A stretch of DNA of 64,000 nucleotides from contig QHXN01000017.1 in NCBI GenBank assembly GCA_003222975.1, forward strand, positions 62,001 to 126,000, in the 5' to 3' direction. A model generated the notes under the pieces. The model was not told the origin of the DNA. It ran no database searches and was given only the letters and a program-made list of their open reading frames with translations. Position numbers and translations under genes: made by a program. Source of the stretch: Acidobacteriota bacterium. Its GTDB lineage: Bacteria > Acidobacteriota > Blastocatellia > Pyrinomonadales > Pyrinomonadaceae. Below, in pieces: positions 1 to 7,910 of the stretch. Position 1 is the stretch's first letter, and each line of letters starts with the position of its first letter.

Positions 1-479
1 CGCCACGTCTGCCCGCCGTCGGTTGACTTATAGACGCCGTCGCCGAAACTTACCGAGTTGCGCACCGCCGACTCGCCCGCGCCGAGCCAGATGACCTCAG
101 GGTTTCCGGGTTCGAGCGCGATGTCGCCGATGGAGATCGAGCCTTGGCGCTCGAACAGGGGCGTCCACTTCACGCCGCCGTTCGTCGTCTTGAACAGCCC
201 GCCCGAAGCGGTCGCGACGTAAACGATGTTCGCGTTGCCGGCCACGCCCTCGATGTCGGCGATGCGACCGCCCATGTTGGCCGGGCCGATGCTGCGCCAC
301 TCCAGACGCTCGAAGGATTTTGTCTCCGTCGTCTCGTCTCCGGGGTTCGCGGGCGTGGGCGTGGGCGTCGTTGTTTGGGGCGTCGCCTGCTCCTGCTGCG
401 CCGCCGCGGCGAACGAAAGGCACGACAGCAAGACGCACGCGAGCGCTGCGCGCGAGGAAAGGCTTCTCTTCTCCGGCAT
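1..479 (-). CDS. Secreted BNR/sortilin-type beta-propeller protein (3' part outside window)
   Basis: The gene starts at an ATG at 479 and runs off the left edge, so only about 159 N-terminal residues are visible. They begin with a signal peptide (MPEKRSLSSRAALACVLLSC then a small-residue AAAAQ cleavage region) and a Thr/Pro-rich linker. The mature part begins with RSIGPANMGGRIADI and contains two Asp-box-like strands (SGGLFKTTNGGVKWTPL; YKSTDGGQTW). This is the usual opening of the secreted sortilin/VPS10-like multi-BNR proteins common in Acidobacteria and Bacteroidetes. Such proteins form large beta-propellers outside the cytoplasm; substrate and role are unknown. Divergent from the lipoprotein gene that starts at 661. 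Confidence 0.8.
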   Translation of the reverse strand, partial: MPEKRSLSSRAALACVLLSCLSFAAAAQQEQATPQTTTPTPTPANPGDETTETKSFERLEWRSIGPANMGGRIADIEGVAGNANIVYVATASGGLFKTTNGGVKWTPLFERQGSISIGDIALEPGNPEVIWLGAGESAVRNSVSFGDGVYKSTDGGQTW

Positions 480-660
480 GAGTTCCGACTCCCTTTGAAG
501 GCTTGTTTCGGGTAAGACGTGGAGTGAGAGGATAAACCACGCCGCCGCCGGTCGTCCATAACCATTTGAGGTGACGGTTGACAGGAGACGTGCGGAGCGG
601 AAAAACTCCTACCCGACCGAAGCAGCCGCAACCCGTGTCACGGAGTCGTAACAACCAACC

Positions 661-2976
661 TTGCTAACTATCATCAAGCGACTGCGCCGCCGCGCACCTT
701 TCCGCAAGCCGACGAGTCATCCGTTGCTCGTCCTCGCCGCGTGCGGGCTGGCCCTGCTGCTCGGCGCGTGTGTGAAGGAGGCGGGGCCGCGCAGGACGAG
801 CGCCGGCTGGCGTGCGAGCGTCGCGGCGCTGGCGGGCGACGGCTCGCCGGGTTTTCAGGACGGCGCGGCGCGCGAGTCGCGCTTCGATGATCCGTTCGGC
901 TTGACGGTCGCGCGCGACGGAAGCATCTACGTCGCAGACGCGGGCGAGAGCAACCGCATTCGCAAGGTGTCTCCGAGTGGCGAGGTCTCGACGCTCGCGG
1001 GCGGGCGCGAGGGCTTCGCCGACGGCGCGGGCGCAGGCGCATCTTTCAACACGCCCTCGGCACTGGCGACGGACGGCGAGGGCAACATCTACGTCGCGGA
1101 CACGGGCAACAACCGCGTCCGCAAGATTTCGCCGGACGGCAACGTGACGACGCTCGCGGGCGACGGCACGGCTGGCTTCAGAGACGGCCCCGCATCGCAG
1201 GCCGAGTTCGACGCGCCCGTCGGCGTCGCTGTTGACAAGGACGGCAACGCCTACGTCGCCGACACCTACAACGACCGCGTCCGCGTCGTGACGAAAGACG
1301 GCGTGGTCAAAACAATCGCGGGCGTGGGGCGGCCCGGCTATGCAGACGGCGACGCCCTGACCGCCGCGCTCTTCGACACGCCCTGCGCCGTCGCCGCGGG
1401 CGACGCGGGCGAGGTTTACGTCGCCGACACGGGCAACAACCGCCTGCGGAAGATCACGAAGGACGGGCGGGTCACGACGCTTCCGGTCTTCACTCCGCCC
1501 GCCGCCTCGCCGCTCGCAAACGCACAATCTGACGGCGCACAGAAGGCCGACGCGCCGCCCGCCGACGCGCCCGCCGGCGACGCCGAACCCGGCGGCACGG
1601 GCGACAACAGGAACCCCGCCGCGACCACCGCGCCGGCTTTTGAACTCTCGAAGCCCGCGGGACTCGCCGTCACGCGCGACGGCTTTCTCTACGTCACCGA
1701 ACTCGACCGCGCGCGCGTCGTGCAGGTCGCGCCCGACGGGGCGGCGCGCCGCGTCGCCGGCCTCGGCCCAGGCTTCGCGGACGGCGACGGGGAAACGACG
1801 GCGCGCTTCAACCAGCCCGCAGGGATAGCAATCGCGCCCGACGGCTCGCTCCTCGTTGCCGACAGCGCCAACTACCTCGTCCGCCGCGTGAGTCCGACGG
1901 CGCAGCAGCCAGCAGGTCAGTCAGCGCAGACGGACGATGCGCGGTCGTCCGTCCGCGAAGTGCTCCCGCGCATCCCCGTCGAGAATTTCAACAACCCCTT
2001 CCCTTGGCCGCTCGACCCACAGTTGAAGCGGCACGAAGTCTCGGCCACGATGGGCGAGGTGCGCGGCGCTTACGACTCGGCGGACAGCCGCGACCATCTG
2101 CACGCGGGCCTCGACGTGTTCGGCGTTTACGGCCAGACGGTGCGCGCCGTACTCGCAGAGAAGGTCACAAGCCCGCTCGCCGACTGGGGCTTCGGCACGC
2201 TCAACGAGGGCCTGCGCGTCGGTCTCATCACCTACGTCCACCTGCGCGTCGGGCGCGACGAGCACGACGGGATGCTCGACGCCGCGCCCTTCATCGCCGT
2301 CCGCGACGCGGGCGGACGTGTCGCGCGCGTCCGCGTCCGCCGCGGTACGCGCGTGAGAGTCGGCGACGCGCTCGGCACGATCAACCGCATGTACCACGTC
2401 CACATGAACCTCGGCCCGCCCGGCGCGGAGATGAACCCGCTCGCGCTCCCGCTCGCCGGCTTCACGGACACGGTCGCGCCGCGGATTGAGCGCGACGGCG
2501 TGCAGTTGTTCAGTGAATCGGGCGGGCGTCTGACGGTGAAGCGTGGCGGGCGTCTCGTCGTGCGCGGCAAGGTGCGCATCGTCTTGGACGCATACGACCG
2601 GACGGATGGCAACCAGTCGCGCCGCCGCCTCGGCCTCTATCGTGTAGGCTATCAACTACTGCTGCCTTCGGGCGAACCCGCGCCCGGCTTCGAGCAACCG
2701 CGAATCAATGTCGAGTTCAACCGCCTCCCGCCCGGAAATGAAGCGCCGAAGATCGCCTACGCCGACTCAAGCGGCATCACGGTTTACGGGAGCAAGGAGA
2801 CGCGCTTCCTCTACGAGGTGACGAACACCGTGCGCGACGGTCGCGCCGAGCGCGGCCTCTGGGACACGTCCGAGCTTCCGCCCGGCGACTACACGCTGCG
2901 CCTCGTCGCCGCCGACTTCAACGGCAACGAGGCCGACGAGGGCCGCGATGTGCCCGTCACCATCGAGCGTAATTGA
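661..2976 (+). CDS. Lipoprotein with NHL propeller fused to an M23-like peptidase domain
   Basis: The protein has 771 residues. The start is a TTG without a clear ribosome site and is therefore uncertain. An N-terminal hydrophobic stretch ends in lipobox LLGAC, so Cys37 is the probable lipidated residue. Residues about 50-250 and 320-410 carry five to six NHL repeats of the form YVADTGNNRVRKI, split by an Ala/Asp/Pro-rich linker. From about 450 the protein changes into a LytM/M23 fold. HLHAGLDVFGVYG gives H481 and D485, and YHVHMNLG gives H579 and H581, matching the HxxxD and HxH zinc ligands of M23 peptidases. A C-terminal beta-sandwich-like region follows. It probably acts at the periplasmic face of an outer membrane; cleavage of peptidoglycan is inferred from the motifs only. 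Confidence 0.75.
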   Translation: MLTIIKRLRRRAPFRKPTSHPLLVLAACGLALLLGACVKEAGPRRTSAGWRASVAALAGDGSPGFQDGAARESRFDDPFGLTVARDGSIYVADAGESNRIRKVSPSGEVSTLAGGREGFADGAGAGASFNTPSALATDGEGNIYVADTGNNRVRKISPDGNVTTLAGDGTAGFRDGPASQAEFDAPVGVAVDKDGNAYVADTYNDRVRVVTKDGVVKTIAGVGRPGYADGDALTAALFDTPCAVAAGDAGEVYVADTGNNRLRKITKDGRVTTLPVFTPPAASPLANAQSDGAQKADAPPADAPAGDAEPGGTGDNRNPAATTAPAFELSKPAGLAVTRDGFLYVTELDRARVVQVAPDGAARRVAGLGPGFADGDGETTARFNQPAGIAIAPDGSLLVADSANYLVRRVSPTAQQPAGQSAQTDDARSSVREVLPRIPVENFNNPFPWPLDPQLKRHEVSATMGEVRGAYDSADSRDHLHAGLDVFGVYGQTVRAVLAEKVTSPLADWGFGTLNEGLRVGLITYVHLRVGRDEHDGMLDAAPFIAVRDAGGRVARVRVRRGTRVRVGDALGTINRMYHVHMNLGPPGAEMNPLALPLAGFTDTVAPRIERDGVQLFSESGGRLTVKRGGRLVVRGKVRIVLDAYDRTDGNQSRRRLGLYRVGYQLLLPSGEPAPGFEQPRINVEFNRLPPGNEAPKIAYADSSGITVYGSKETRFLYEVTNTVRDGRAERGLWDTSELPPGDYTLRLVAADFNGNEADEGRDVPVTIERN

Positions 2977-3024
2977 CGCCCCGGCCCGCAGTCATCTCAC
3001 TTGAACGTCGGGCAGGCAAAGATT

Positions 3025-3118
3025 ACCACCGCAGGCACAGAGGACACGGAGACGGCACAGAGGAGTTTACATTCTTAAATCTCTGTGCTCCCTCCGTGTC
3101 CTCTGTGCCTGCGGTGGT
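3025..3118. repeat. Intergenic inverted repeat (CACAGAGGACACGGAG type)
   Basis: Arms 3025-3051 and 3092-3118 are perfect 27-nt inverse complements. An inner pair (GCACAGAG at 3055-3062, CTCTGTGC at 3081-3088) extends the hairpin. It sits between the convergent lipoprotein gene and dut. There is no U-run beyond the stem, so it is not a classical terminator. It resembles the other intergenic palindromes of this window. Confidence 0.85.
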
Positions 3119-3164
3119 TAACTTCCCTTAACGCTCAATACTACTGCTGACCTGAGCGGATTTC

Positions 3165-3596
3165 TCACGCGCCGCCCGTGCTCCCGAAGCCGCCCGCGCC
3201 GCGCTCGGTCTCGTCGAGGTCGTCGGCCCAGACGGGTTCGGGCAGGGCTATCGCCTCGACGATGAGCTGCGCGACGCGCGTGCCCACCTCGATCTCGACG
3301 GGCGCGTCGCCGTGGTTGACGAGCGCGCACAGAATCTCGCCGCGGTAGTCCGCGTCAACGACGCCCGCCAGCGTGTCGAGTCCCATCCTGACCGCCAGCC
3401 CCGAACGCGGCGCGACTCTCCCGTAGAAGCCGGAGGGTATTGCGACCGACAGCCCCGTCCTCACAGCCGCGCGCGCGCCGGGCCGCAATGTCGCGCGCTC
3501 GACCGAGTAGAGATCAAGCCCCGCGGCCAGAGGGCTGCCGCGCGTCGGCAGCCTCGCCTCCGCGTGAAGCCTCTTGAATCGAAGTCGCTCGAACAT
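3165..3596 (-). CDS. dut: dUTP diphosphatase (dUTPase)
   Basis: This 143-residue trimeric dUTPase hydrolyses dUTP to dUMP and pyrophosphate, keeping uracil out of DNA and supplying dUMP for thymidylate synthesis. The conserved motifs are in order: AAGLDLYS (motif 1), GRVAPRSGLAV (motif 2, with the catalytic-site Ser), GVVDADYRGE (motif 3), RVAQLIVE (motif 4) and the Gly-rich RGAGGFGSTG tail (motif 5) that closes over the substrate. Length is normal for the family. An AGGGG ribosome site precedes the ATG. It is the last gene of a leftward operon, 6 nt after the moaDE stop. Confidence 0.95.
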   Translation of the reverse strand: MFERLRFKRLHAEARLPTRGSPLAAGLDLYSVERATLRPGARAAVRTGLSVAIPSGFYGRVAPRSGLAVRMGLDTLAGVVDADYRGEILCALVNHGDAPVEIEVGTRVAQLIVEAIALPEPVWADDLDETERGAGGFGSTGGA

Positions 3597-3602
3597 CCAC
3601 CC

Positions 3603-4502
3603 CTAATCTTTTCTCGCGTTGTTCAGCCAATCCCCTTCCACAGTCGCGCCGCTTCGCAGGTGCTCCGACGCGGCGTCGCCCTCGACCCAGACGGAGCCGT
3701 CCTCGTAGAACTCTTTCTTCCAGATGGGAACGGTGCGCTTGAGTTCGCGGATGGCCCACTCGCAGGCTTCAAAGGCGGCGCGGCGGTGCGGGGCGCTGAC
3801 CGCGATGACGACCGAGGTCTCGCCGATGTCGGTGCGGCCCGTGCGGTGGACGATGCCGATGTGCTCGATGTCGAAACGTCGGCGGGCTTCTTCCCCGAGG
3901 CGGCGCATCTCGGCCAGCGCCATCGGGTCGTAGGCTTCGTAAACGAGGTGGAGCGTGCGCCGCCCGTTAGTCCATTCGCGGGCGTAGCCGTCGAGCGTGA
4001 CGGTCGCGCCGCAGCGGCGGGGGACGACGCGGCGGGCGACCTCGCCCACGTCAATCGGCTCGGTGGTGAGTTCAAAAAAATCCTGCGCGTCGTCTCCCGC
4101 GTGTGCTGCGCTCCCGGCGTCTTCGGCGGGCGCGTCGCGCTCGCCCGAGCCGCCGCTGACGGGCGGGAAGAGGGCGATCTCGTCGCCGTCCTTGAGTTCG
4201 ACTTCGAGGTCGCGCGCGTACTCCTGATTGACGGCGACGAGGAGCGAGGAGCGGAAGCGCCGCAGGTCTGGGTACGCGTCGAGCACGCGCTCGAAGGCTT
4301 CGCGCGCCGTCGCGCGCTCGCCCAAGTCGAGCACGGCCTCGTCGGTCGCCGCCGCCTCGCGCGCCGCGCCGAAGAGGAGGAGGCGCACGCGGATCGTCGC
4401 CTCGCCCGCCTGAGAGTCCGCGTCGTCGGGCCGCCCGCCGCCCGCGCTACGGGGCCGCCCTCCGACTGCGCCCGCCTGTCCGTCGTCCGTTTTGAAGCTC
4501 AT
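3603..4502 (-). CDS. moaDE: Molybdopterin synthase MoaD-MoaE fusion
   Basis: This 299-residue fusion carries both subunits of molybdopterin synthase, which converts cyclic pyranopterin monophosphate to molybdopterin. Residues about 36-118 are a ubiquitin-like MoaD domain ending in ALFPPVSGG. After a 25-residue acidic linker, residues about 145-290 are MoaE, with the family landmarks GATVTLDGYAREW, HRTGRTDIGETSV, APHRRAAFEACEW and the catalytic-loop PIWKKEFYEDG. The Gly-Gly that must carry the thiocarboxylate is internal, so processing after GG would be needed for canonical chemistry. The first 35 residues are low complexity. The ATG overlaps the stop of the Lon-N gene (ATGA), indicating translational coupling. 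No other molybdenum-cofactor gene is in view. Confidence 0.92.
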   Translation of the reverse strand: MSFKTDDGQAGAVGGRPRSAGGGRPDDADSQAGEATIRVRLLLFGAAREAAATDEAVLDLGERATAREAFERVLDAYPDLRRFRSSLLVAVNQEYARDLEVELKDGDEIALFPPVSGGSGERDAPAEDAGSAAHAGDDAQDFFELTTEPIDVGEVARRVVPRRCGATVTLDGYAREWTNGRRTLHLVYEAYDPMALAEMRRLGEEARRRFDIEHIGIVHRTGRTDIGETSVVIAVSAPHRRAAFEACEWAIRELKRTVPIWKKEFYEDGSVWVEGDAASEHLRSGATVEGDWLNNARKD

Positions 4503-5206
4503 TCTTCTTCGAGGTCTATTTTCTTCCCGGCGTGGCCGTTGCCGCGCGCGAGGTCATGCGTGTGCGCGCGCGTCTCGTAAGCTTCGACGGCCTGCGAGAG
4601 CAGCGCGTAGAGGCGGCGCAGGCGCTCCGTGGTCGAGCGCAGTTCAAGGAGTTGCTGCTTCGCGTCGGCGTCCATCTCCACCACCGCGGCGATGAGGAAG
4701 GAGAGTCGTTCCGGGTCGTCCTGCGGCAGTTCGGGAAGCCCCCCGCGCTCGTCGTTGATCGTCCGCATCGCGCGCGCGATGCGCATGAACATCTCCGTCA
4801 CCTCTTCGGCGCGCTTAGCCAGGAGCTGCGCGTCCGCCCCCTCGTCCGCGAAGAACTCGACGCGCGCGACCAAGTACGGGTCGCCGCGCTCGACGTACTC
4901 GGCGACGCGGTAGCGCACGAGGCCGACCGTGAGGATGTTCGAGCGACCGTCCGGCAGCGCCTGCGCCTCGACCACCTCGGTCGCGCAGCCGACGTGGCCG
5001 GCGGGCGGGCGCTCGCCCGCAGCCGCATTCGGGTCGAGGTAGGAGAGGCCGAAGAGGTTGTTCGAGACGCGCACGTCGGCCAGCATGCGCCGGTAGCGCT
5101 CCTCGAAGATGTGGAGCGGCAGGGGCACGCCCGGAAAGAGCACGAGCGGCAGAGGGAAGACGGGCAGCTCCCGCACGCCGCGTACTTTGTCGAGGGCTTC
5201 GGACAT
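4499..5206 (-). CDS. Lon N-terminal (LAN) domain protein
   Basis: Proteins of this kind (LON substrate-binding domain alone, COG2802) have no ATPase or protease domain. The N-terminus shows the family signature LPVFPLPLVLFPGVPLPLHI followed by FEERYRRML. The second half is alpha-helical, with RAEEVTEMFMRIARA and a helix ending in RRLYALLSQAVEAYETRA. The reading frame is open further upstream, but that part lies inside an inverted repeat. ATG 5206 (MSEALDKV) is chosen because the conserved domain starts directly after it. It overlaps moaDE by 4 nt and follows the SbcD-like gene, from which it is separated by the repeat at 5217-5298. Function is unknown; a role in substrate recognition is inferred from homology to Lon. 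Confidence 0.85.
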   Translation of the reverse strand: MSEALDKVRGVRELPVFPLPLVLFPGVPLPLHIFEERYRRMLADVRVSNNLFGLSYLDPNAAAGERPPAGHVGCATEVVEAQALPDGRSNILTVGLVRYRVAEYVERGDPYLVARVEFFADEGADAQLLAKRAEEVTEMFMRIARAMRTINDERGGLPELPQDDPERLSFLIAAVVEMDADAKQQLLELRSTTERLRRLYALLSQAVEAYETRAHTHDLARGNGHAGKKIDLEEE

Positions 5207-5216
5207 AAAGGCCGTG

Positions 5217-5298
5217 AGCCGTAAACCGTGAACCGTAAACCGTGACAAGACGAAACCGCTTTTCTCTTGTCACGGTTTACGGTTCACGGTTTACGGCT
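5217..5298. repeat. Heptamer inverted repeat, CGTAAAC/CGTGAAC family
   Basis: Arms 5217-5239 and 5266-5298 are built from the 7-nt words CGTAAAC and CGTGAAC in tandem, ending in CGTGACAAG, and are inverse complements of each other. It lies between the SbcD-like gene and the Lon-N gene in one operon. Two more copies of the same word set lie at 28806-28929 and 46935-47050. Confidence 0.9.
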
Positions 5299-5299
5299 G

Positions 5300-6682
5300 T
5301 TACTTGTCACTCGTCACTGCTGTTGTGGCGCTGCGTTCGAGCGCCTGGAGAGCGCCGGGCGAGGGCGCGGCCTCGGCGGCGGCGTCCGCCTGCGCGTCGC
5401 CGTGGCGCGGCGCGAGCTTCTGCTCGATGAGTTCGAGAATTTCAGCCGGGTCTTTGTCGCCGAGGGCGTAAGCTTTCGCGTCGAGGACGAGTTCGGCCAT
5501 CTCCTCGGCGCGGTCGCGGTAGCGCGCGTCGCGCGCGATGAGGTCGGCGATGATGCGGCGCTCGCGGTGCGCGCGAGACGTGTCGGCGTCGAGGCCCGCG
5601 GCCACAGCGTACTCGACCGGCACGCTCTGGTTCTTCAGCATGACGTGGAGCGCGCCCGTCTCGGCGAGCGCCTCCTCGCGCATGCGCCGCAGGTTGAGGA
5701 GCGAGTTCTTGAAGCCGAGGTGGCCGCGCAAGGAAATCTCGATGATGGGCGCGGGGTCGTCCGACTCCGGGTCGTGCGCGCGGGCCTCGCGCCTGACCGT
5801 TTCGATGACTCTGGCGTGGACGGCCTCCGGGTCTTCCGCGCCGGACACGTCGAAGGTCAGGCGTTGGAAGGGGCGCTGCACGTAGTCGTTGACGAAGGTC
5901 GCCTTGATTTGTCTGTCGTCGCCGACTTCGACGAGGTAGAGGCCGCGCTCCTCTCTGTACTCGTCAATCGAGCAGGCTTCGAGCGAGCCGGGGTTGAAGG
6001 CCCAGCCGTCAAGCTCGAAGCGCTTGTGCGTGTGGCCGAGCGCGACGTAGTCAACGAGCGGGCGCAGCTCCTTCAGTTTCTCGACCGAGAGCGCGGGGAT
6101 GGGCCGGTTGAGCTGGCCCTCAACGTCCGTGTGGAGCAAAAGGATTTGGAAGAGTCCACGCCCGCGCGCGCGGCGCAGGGCTTCGGAGAGGATGCCCATC
6201 GCGGCGTTGGCGGAGGTTCCGTACCAGTGCGAGCCGAAGACGCGCGCACCCTTGATGTCTATGTAGGAGCCGGCGCGCGACTCCTCATCCCACGGCACCA
6301 TCTCCCACGGCAGCGCCGAGGCGTCGCCTTCCTCAAGCCGGGCCGGTTCGAGCAGGACGAGGAAGCCGGCCTGCGAGAAGGAGCGCATCCAACTGTAGTC
6401 CGTGACGGCCTCGTGGCGGTCGTGATTGCCCTCGATGGCGACGACGGGGATTCGCGCGTCCTTCAAAAGCTGGAGGCCCGCGAGCGCGTGGTTCATCGTC
6501 TGCGGGTCTATGTTGCGCCGGTCGAAGAAGTCGCCCGCGATGAGCACGAAGTCAACCCCATTGGGCAGCGCGTGTTTGACGATCACGTCGTGCCAGCTTC
6601 GGAAGAAGTCTTTCGTGCGCTCCTCAAGGTTGTAGCGGCGGCAGCCGAGGTGAACGTCCGAGAGGTGTAAAAATTTAATCAT
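5300..6682 (-). CDS. SbcD/Mre11/YhaO-type DNA repair metallophosphoesterase
   Basis: This 460-residue protein opens with the calcineurin-like phosphoesterase motifs of SbcD/Mre11 nucleases: FLHLSDVHLGCRR (metal site 1), FVLIAGDFFDRRN (site 2), VVAIEGNHDRHE (catalytic GNHD) and later LLLHTDVEG and VALGHTHKRF. These bind two Mn ions that catalyse phosphodiester hydrolysis. Residues 280-440 are a capping and helical region. SbcD normally works with the SbcC/Rad50 ATPase, which is not adjacent here, so this may be the YhaO-like variant. First gene of the leftward sbcD/Lon-N/moaDE/dut group. The stop lies 2 nt beyond the inverted repeat at 5217-5298. Confidence 0.87.
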   Translation of the reverse strand: MIKFLHLSDVHLGCRRYNLEERTKDFFRSWHDVIVKHALPNGVDFVLIAGDFFDRRNIDPQTMNHALAGLQLLKDARIPVVAIEGNHDRHEAVTDYSWMRSFSQAGFLVLLEPARLEEGDASALPWEMVPWDEESRAGSYIDIKGARVFGSHWYGTSANAAMGILSEALRRARGRGLFQILLLHTDVEGQLNRPIPALSVEKLKELRPLVDYVALGHTHKRFELDGWAFNPGSLEACSIDEYREERGLYLVEVGDDRQIKATFVNDYVQRPFQRLTFDVSGAEDPEAVHARVIETVRREARAHDPESDDPAPIIEISLRGHLGFKNSLLNLRRMREEALAETGALHVMLKNQSVPVEYAVAAGLDADTSRAHRERRIIADLIARDARYRDRAEEMAELVLDAKAYALGDKDPAEILELIEQKLAPRHGDAQADAAAEAAPSPGALQALERSATTAVTSDK

Positions 6683-6778
6683 CTGATCCCGTCTGAACTC
6701 GTTGCGCCGCCAGGCGGCGGATTCGTGCGCGCCTCATTTAATTCACATCAACGGAGCTTCTTAAAAGTCGCACTTTGT

Positions 6779-6815
6779 ACGAGACATTATACGTCATCAC
6801 GGCGGGAAGAAGAAC
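6779..6815 (-). promoter_or_regulatory. Probable sigma70-type promoter of the SbcD-like operon
   Basis: On the minus strand a perfect TATAAT -10 box occupies 6791-6786, about 100 nt upstream of the ATG at 6682. The -35 region 17 nt upstream reads TTCTTC, a weak match. Direction and distance fit the leftward operon. Confidence 0.45.
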
Positions 6816-6823
6816 CACTTGAA

Positions 6824-6902
6824 ACGACGAAGTCGGAGCGCTGAAAGATGAACTGAAAGCAAGATGCCTTCAGTTCATCTTTCAGCGCTCCGACTTCGTC
6901 GT
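6824..6902. repeat. Perfect 34-nt intergenic palindrome
   Basis: Arms 6824-6857 and 6869-6902 are exact inverse complements with an 11-nt spacer. They contain the repeated words CTGAAAGATGAACTGAA and AGTCGGAGCG. An A8 run follows on the plus strand, so it is not a terminator in the rightward sense. The rest of the 6683-7171 gap holds the promoter at 6779, the terminator at 6903-6960 and nothing else recognisable. Confidence 0.88.
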
Positions 6903-6960
6903 AAAAAAAATAAAGCCCCCGCGACTCTGGGCAGGAGTCTGGTTTGGAGACGGGGGCTTT
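6903..6960 (-). terminator. Rho-independent terminator for leftward transcription
   Basis: Read leftward, the stem AAAGCCCCCG/CGGGGGCTTT (6951-6960 with 6912-6921) is followed at once by a TATTTTTTTT tract (6911-6903). It lies about 210 nt after the receiver-only gene that ends at 7172. A small inner hairpin (GACTC/GAGTC) is present in the loop. Confidence 0.75.
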
Positions 6961-7171
6961 GACGACCGCGCCGGGCAGAAGGGTTGCCGTAACGCGCGGG
7001 CGCAGTACGGCCACTCGTTTTTGGGGTAGGCGAGGGCCGAATCCGAAAGGGTCAAAGAGCATTAAGGCGCGCGCGGCGGGGCGTACACAGATGAGACCGC
7101 GCGTTCGGCCTGACTCCGGCGACCTCGCGGGCCGCTCGCTGGGGTGGAATCCTTGTCCGTGGCCGCGCGGC

Positions 7172-7561
7172 TCAGGCCGCGAGGCGGCCCGCGACCGCCG
7201 TGCGCCGGACGGTCGAGAGCAGGCGCTCCACGTCGAGCGGCTTGTCGAAGAAGCCGTCCGCGCCGCGGCGGATGCAGTCCCTGCGCATCTCGACCGAGGG
7301 GTCGGAGCTGGCGACGAAGACCTTCGACGCGGGCAGGTGGCTCTTGACGTAGTCGAGTATGCGCAATCCCGTGTCGGGGGCGTCGAGCGTCGGCGGCAGG
7401 TGAAGGTCGAGGATGGCGATGTCCGGCTCGTAGATGGTCGCGCGGCGGATGGCCGAGGCGAGGCTGTTGGCCGTCATCACCTCGAACTCGTCGCACAGCG
7501 TCCAGAAGAGCTGCTGCGTGATCGCCACGTCGTCGTCAACTATCAGAACTTTCGGCTTCAT
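7172..7561 (-). CDS. Receiver-only response regulator, PrsR-like REC domain
   Basis: A single CheY-like receiver domain of 129 residues with no output domain. VLIVDDD near the N-terminus forms the acidic pocket, the phospho-acceptor Asp lies in IAILDLHLPP, a Ser-Ser replaces the usual Thr/Ser (FVASSD), and the conserved Lys is in FFDKPLD. ATG 7561 (MKPKVLIVDDD) is chosen over an ATG 21 nt upstream because it sits directly before the domain and after a GAAGAAG stretch. The sequence DLHLPP...GL resembles the receiver of the sigma54 activator at 7911-9308, suggesting duplication and input from the same kinase. A consensus sigma54 promoter lies 105 nt upstream, so its expression is likely activator-dependent. 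Confidence 0.88.
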   Translation of the reverse strand: MKPKVLIVDDDVAITQQLFWTLCDEFEVMTANSLASAIRRATIYEPDIAILDLHLPPTLDAPDTGLRILDYVKSHLPASKVFVASSDPSVEMRRDCIRRGADGFFDKPLDVERLLSTVRRTAVAGRLAA

Positions 7562-7677
7562 CTTCTTCGTCCCCGTCATCAACCAAGAGTGAACCGGCGA
7601 TGTATTCGATCTTCATTTACGTCCATCACCCTTCCCGCGGATGTCAGGAACCTAAGACCTTCACGCGCATCCTTATC

Positions 7678-7692
7678 GCAACGCACGTGCCA
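7678..7692 (-). promoter_or_regulatory. Sigma54 (RpoN) promoter of the receiver-only gene
   Basis: On the minus strand the sequence is TGGCAC-GTGCG-TTGC: a full match to the -24/-12 consensus TGGCAC-N5-TTGC with the invariant GG and GC separated by 10 nt. The predicted start site is near 7666, about 105 nt before the ATG at 7561. Two dyads at 7763-7816 lie where enhancer-binding proteins act. Confidence 0.78.
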
Positions 7693-7762
7693 GCGACGGC
7701 GCGCGGCGGAAGGCGCGATTTATCCGCGAAAAATGAGTCGGGGACTCTTACTTCGGGCGCGA

Positions 7763-7816
7763 GTGTTAACAGCAGTGGACACACCGGGCGGCCCACGTGT
7801 TCACAACAGTGAACAG
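7763..7816. promoter_or_regulatory. Two tandem 20-bp dyads, candidate enhancer (UAS) for the sigma54 promoter
   Basis: GTGTTAACAGCAGTGGACAC (7763-7782) and GTGTTCACAACAGTGAACAG (7797-7816) are related near-palindromes with centres 34 bp apart, about three helical turns. They sit roughly 105-150 nt upstream of the predicted start at 7666, the typical position of bacterial enhancer-binding protein sites. The obvious candidate binder is the Fis-type HTH of the activator encoded at 7911-9308; this is inference. Confidence 0.5.
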
Positions 7817-7828
7817 GCCGCCTTCCGG

Positions 7829-7909
7829 GAAGGCGAAAGTAAAAAGGCAAAAGAAGGAAGGCGAGCGTGCCCTGCTCCTTTTGCCTTTTGCCTTTTTACT
7901 TTCGCCTTC
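7829..7909. repeat. Heptamer inverted repeat, GGCAAAA/GTAAAAA family
   Basis: Arms starting GAAGGCGAAAGTAAAAAGGC and its inverse complement flank a short GC-rich loop. The right arm ends 1 nt before the stop codon of the sigma54 activator gene. The same word set recurs at 19707-19836, 42727-42857 and 46219-46330. The remainder of the 7562-7910 gap holds the sigma54 promoter and its dyads. Confidence 0.88.
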
Positions 7910-7910
7910 T

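Noticed and set aside
3312-4580. Long rightward frame opposite moaDE and dut
   Set aside because: It is the antisense of two well-supported genes; GC-rich codon use keeps opposite frames open and no family is recognisable. The same applies to long frames opposite the DUF2339, SbcD, sigma54 activator and CysQ-like genes.
6787-7062. Leftward frame of about 91 codons
   Set aside because: It is built from a palindrome and a terminator, has no ribosome site and no coding-like composition.
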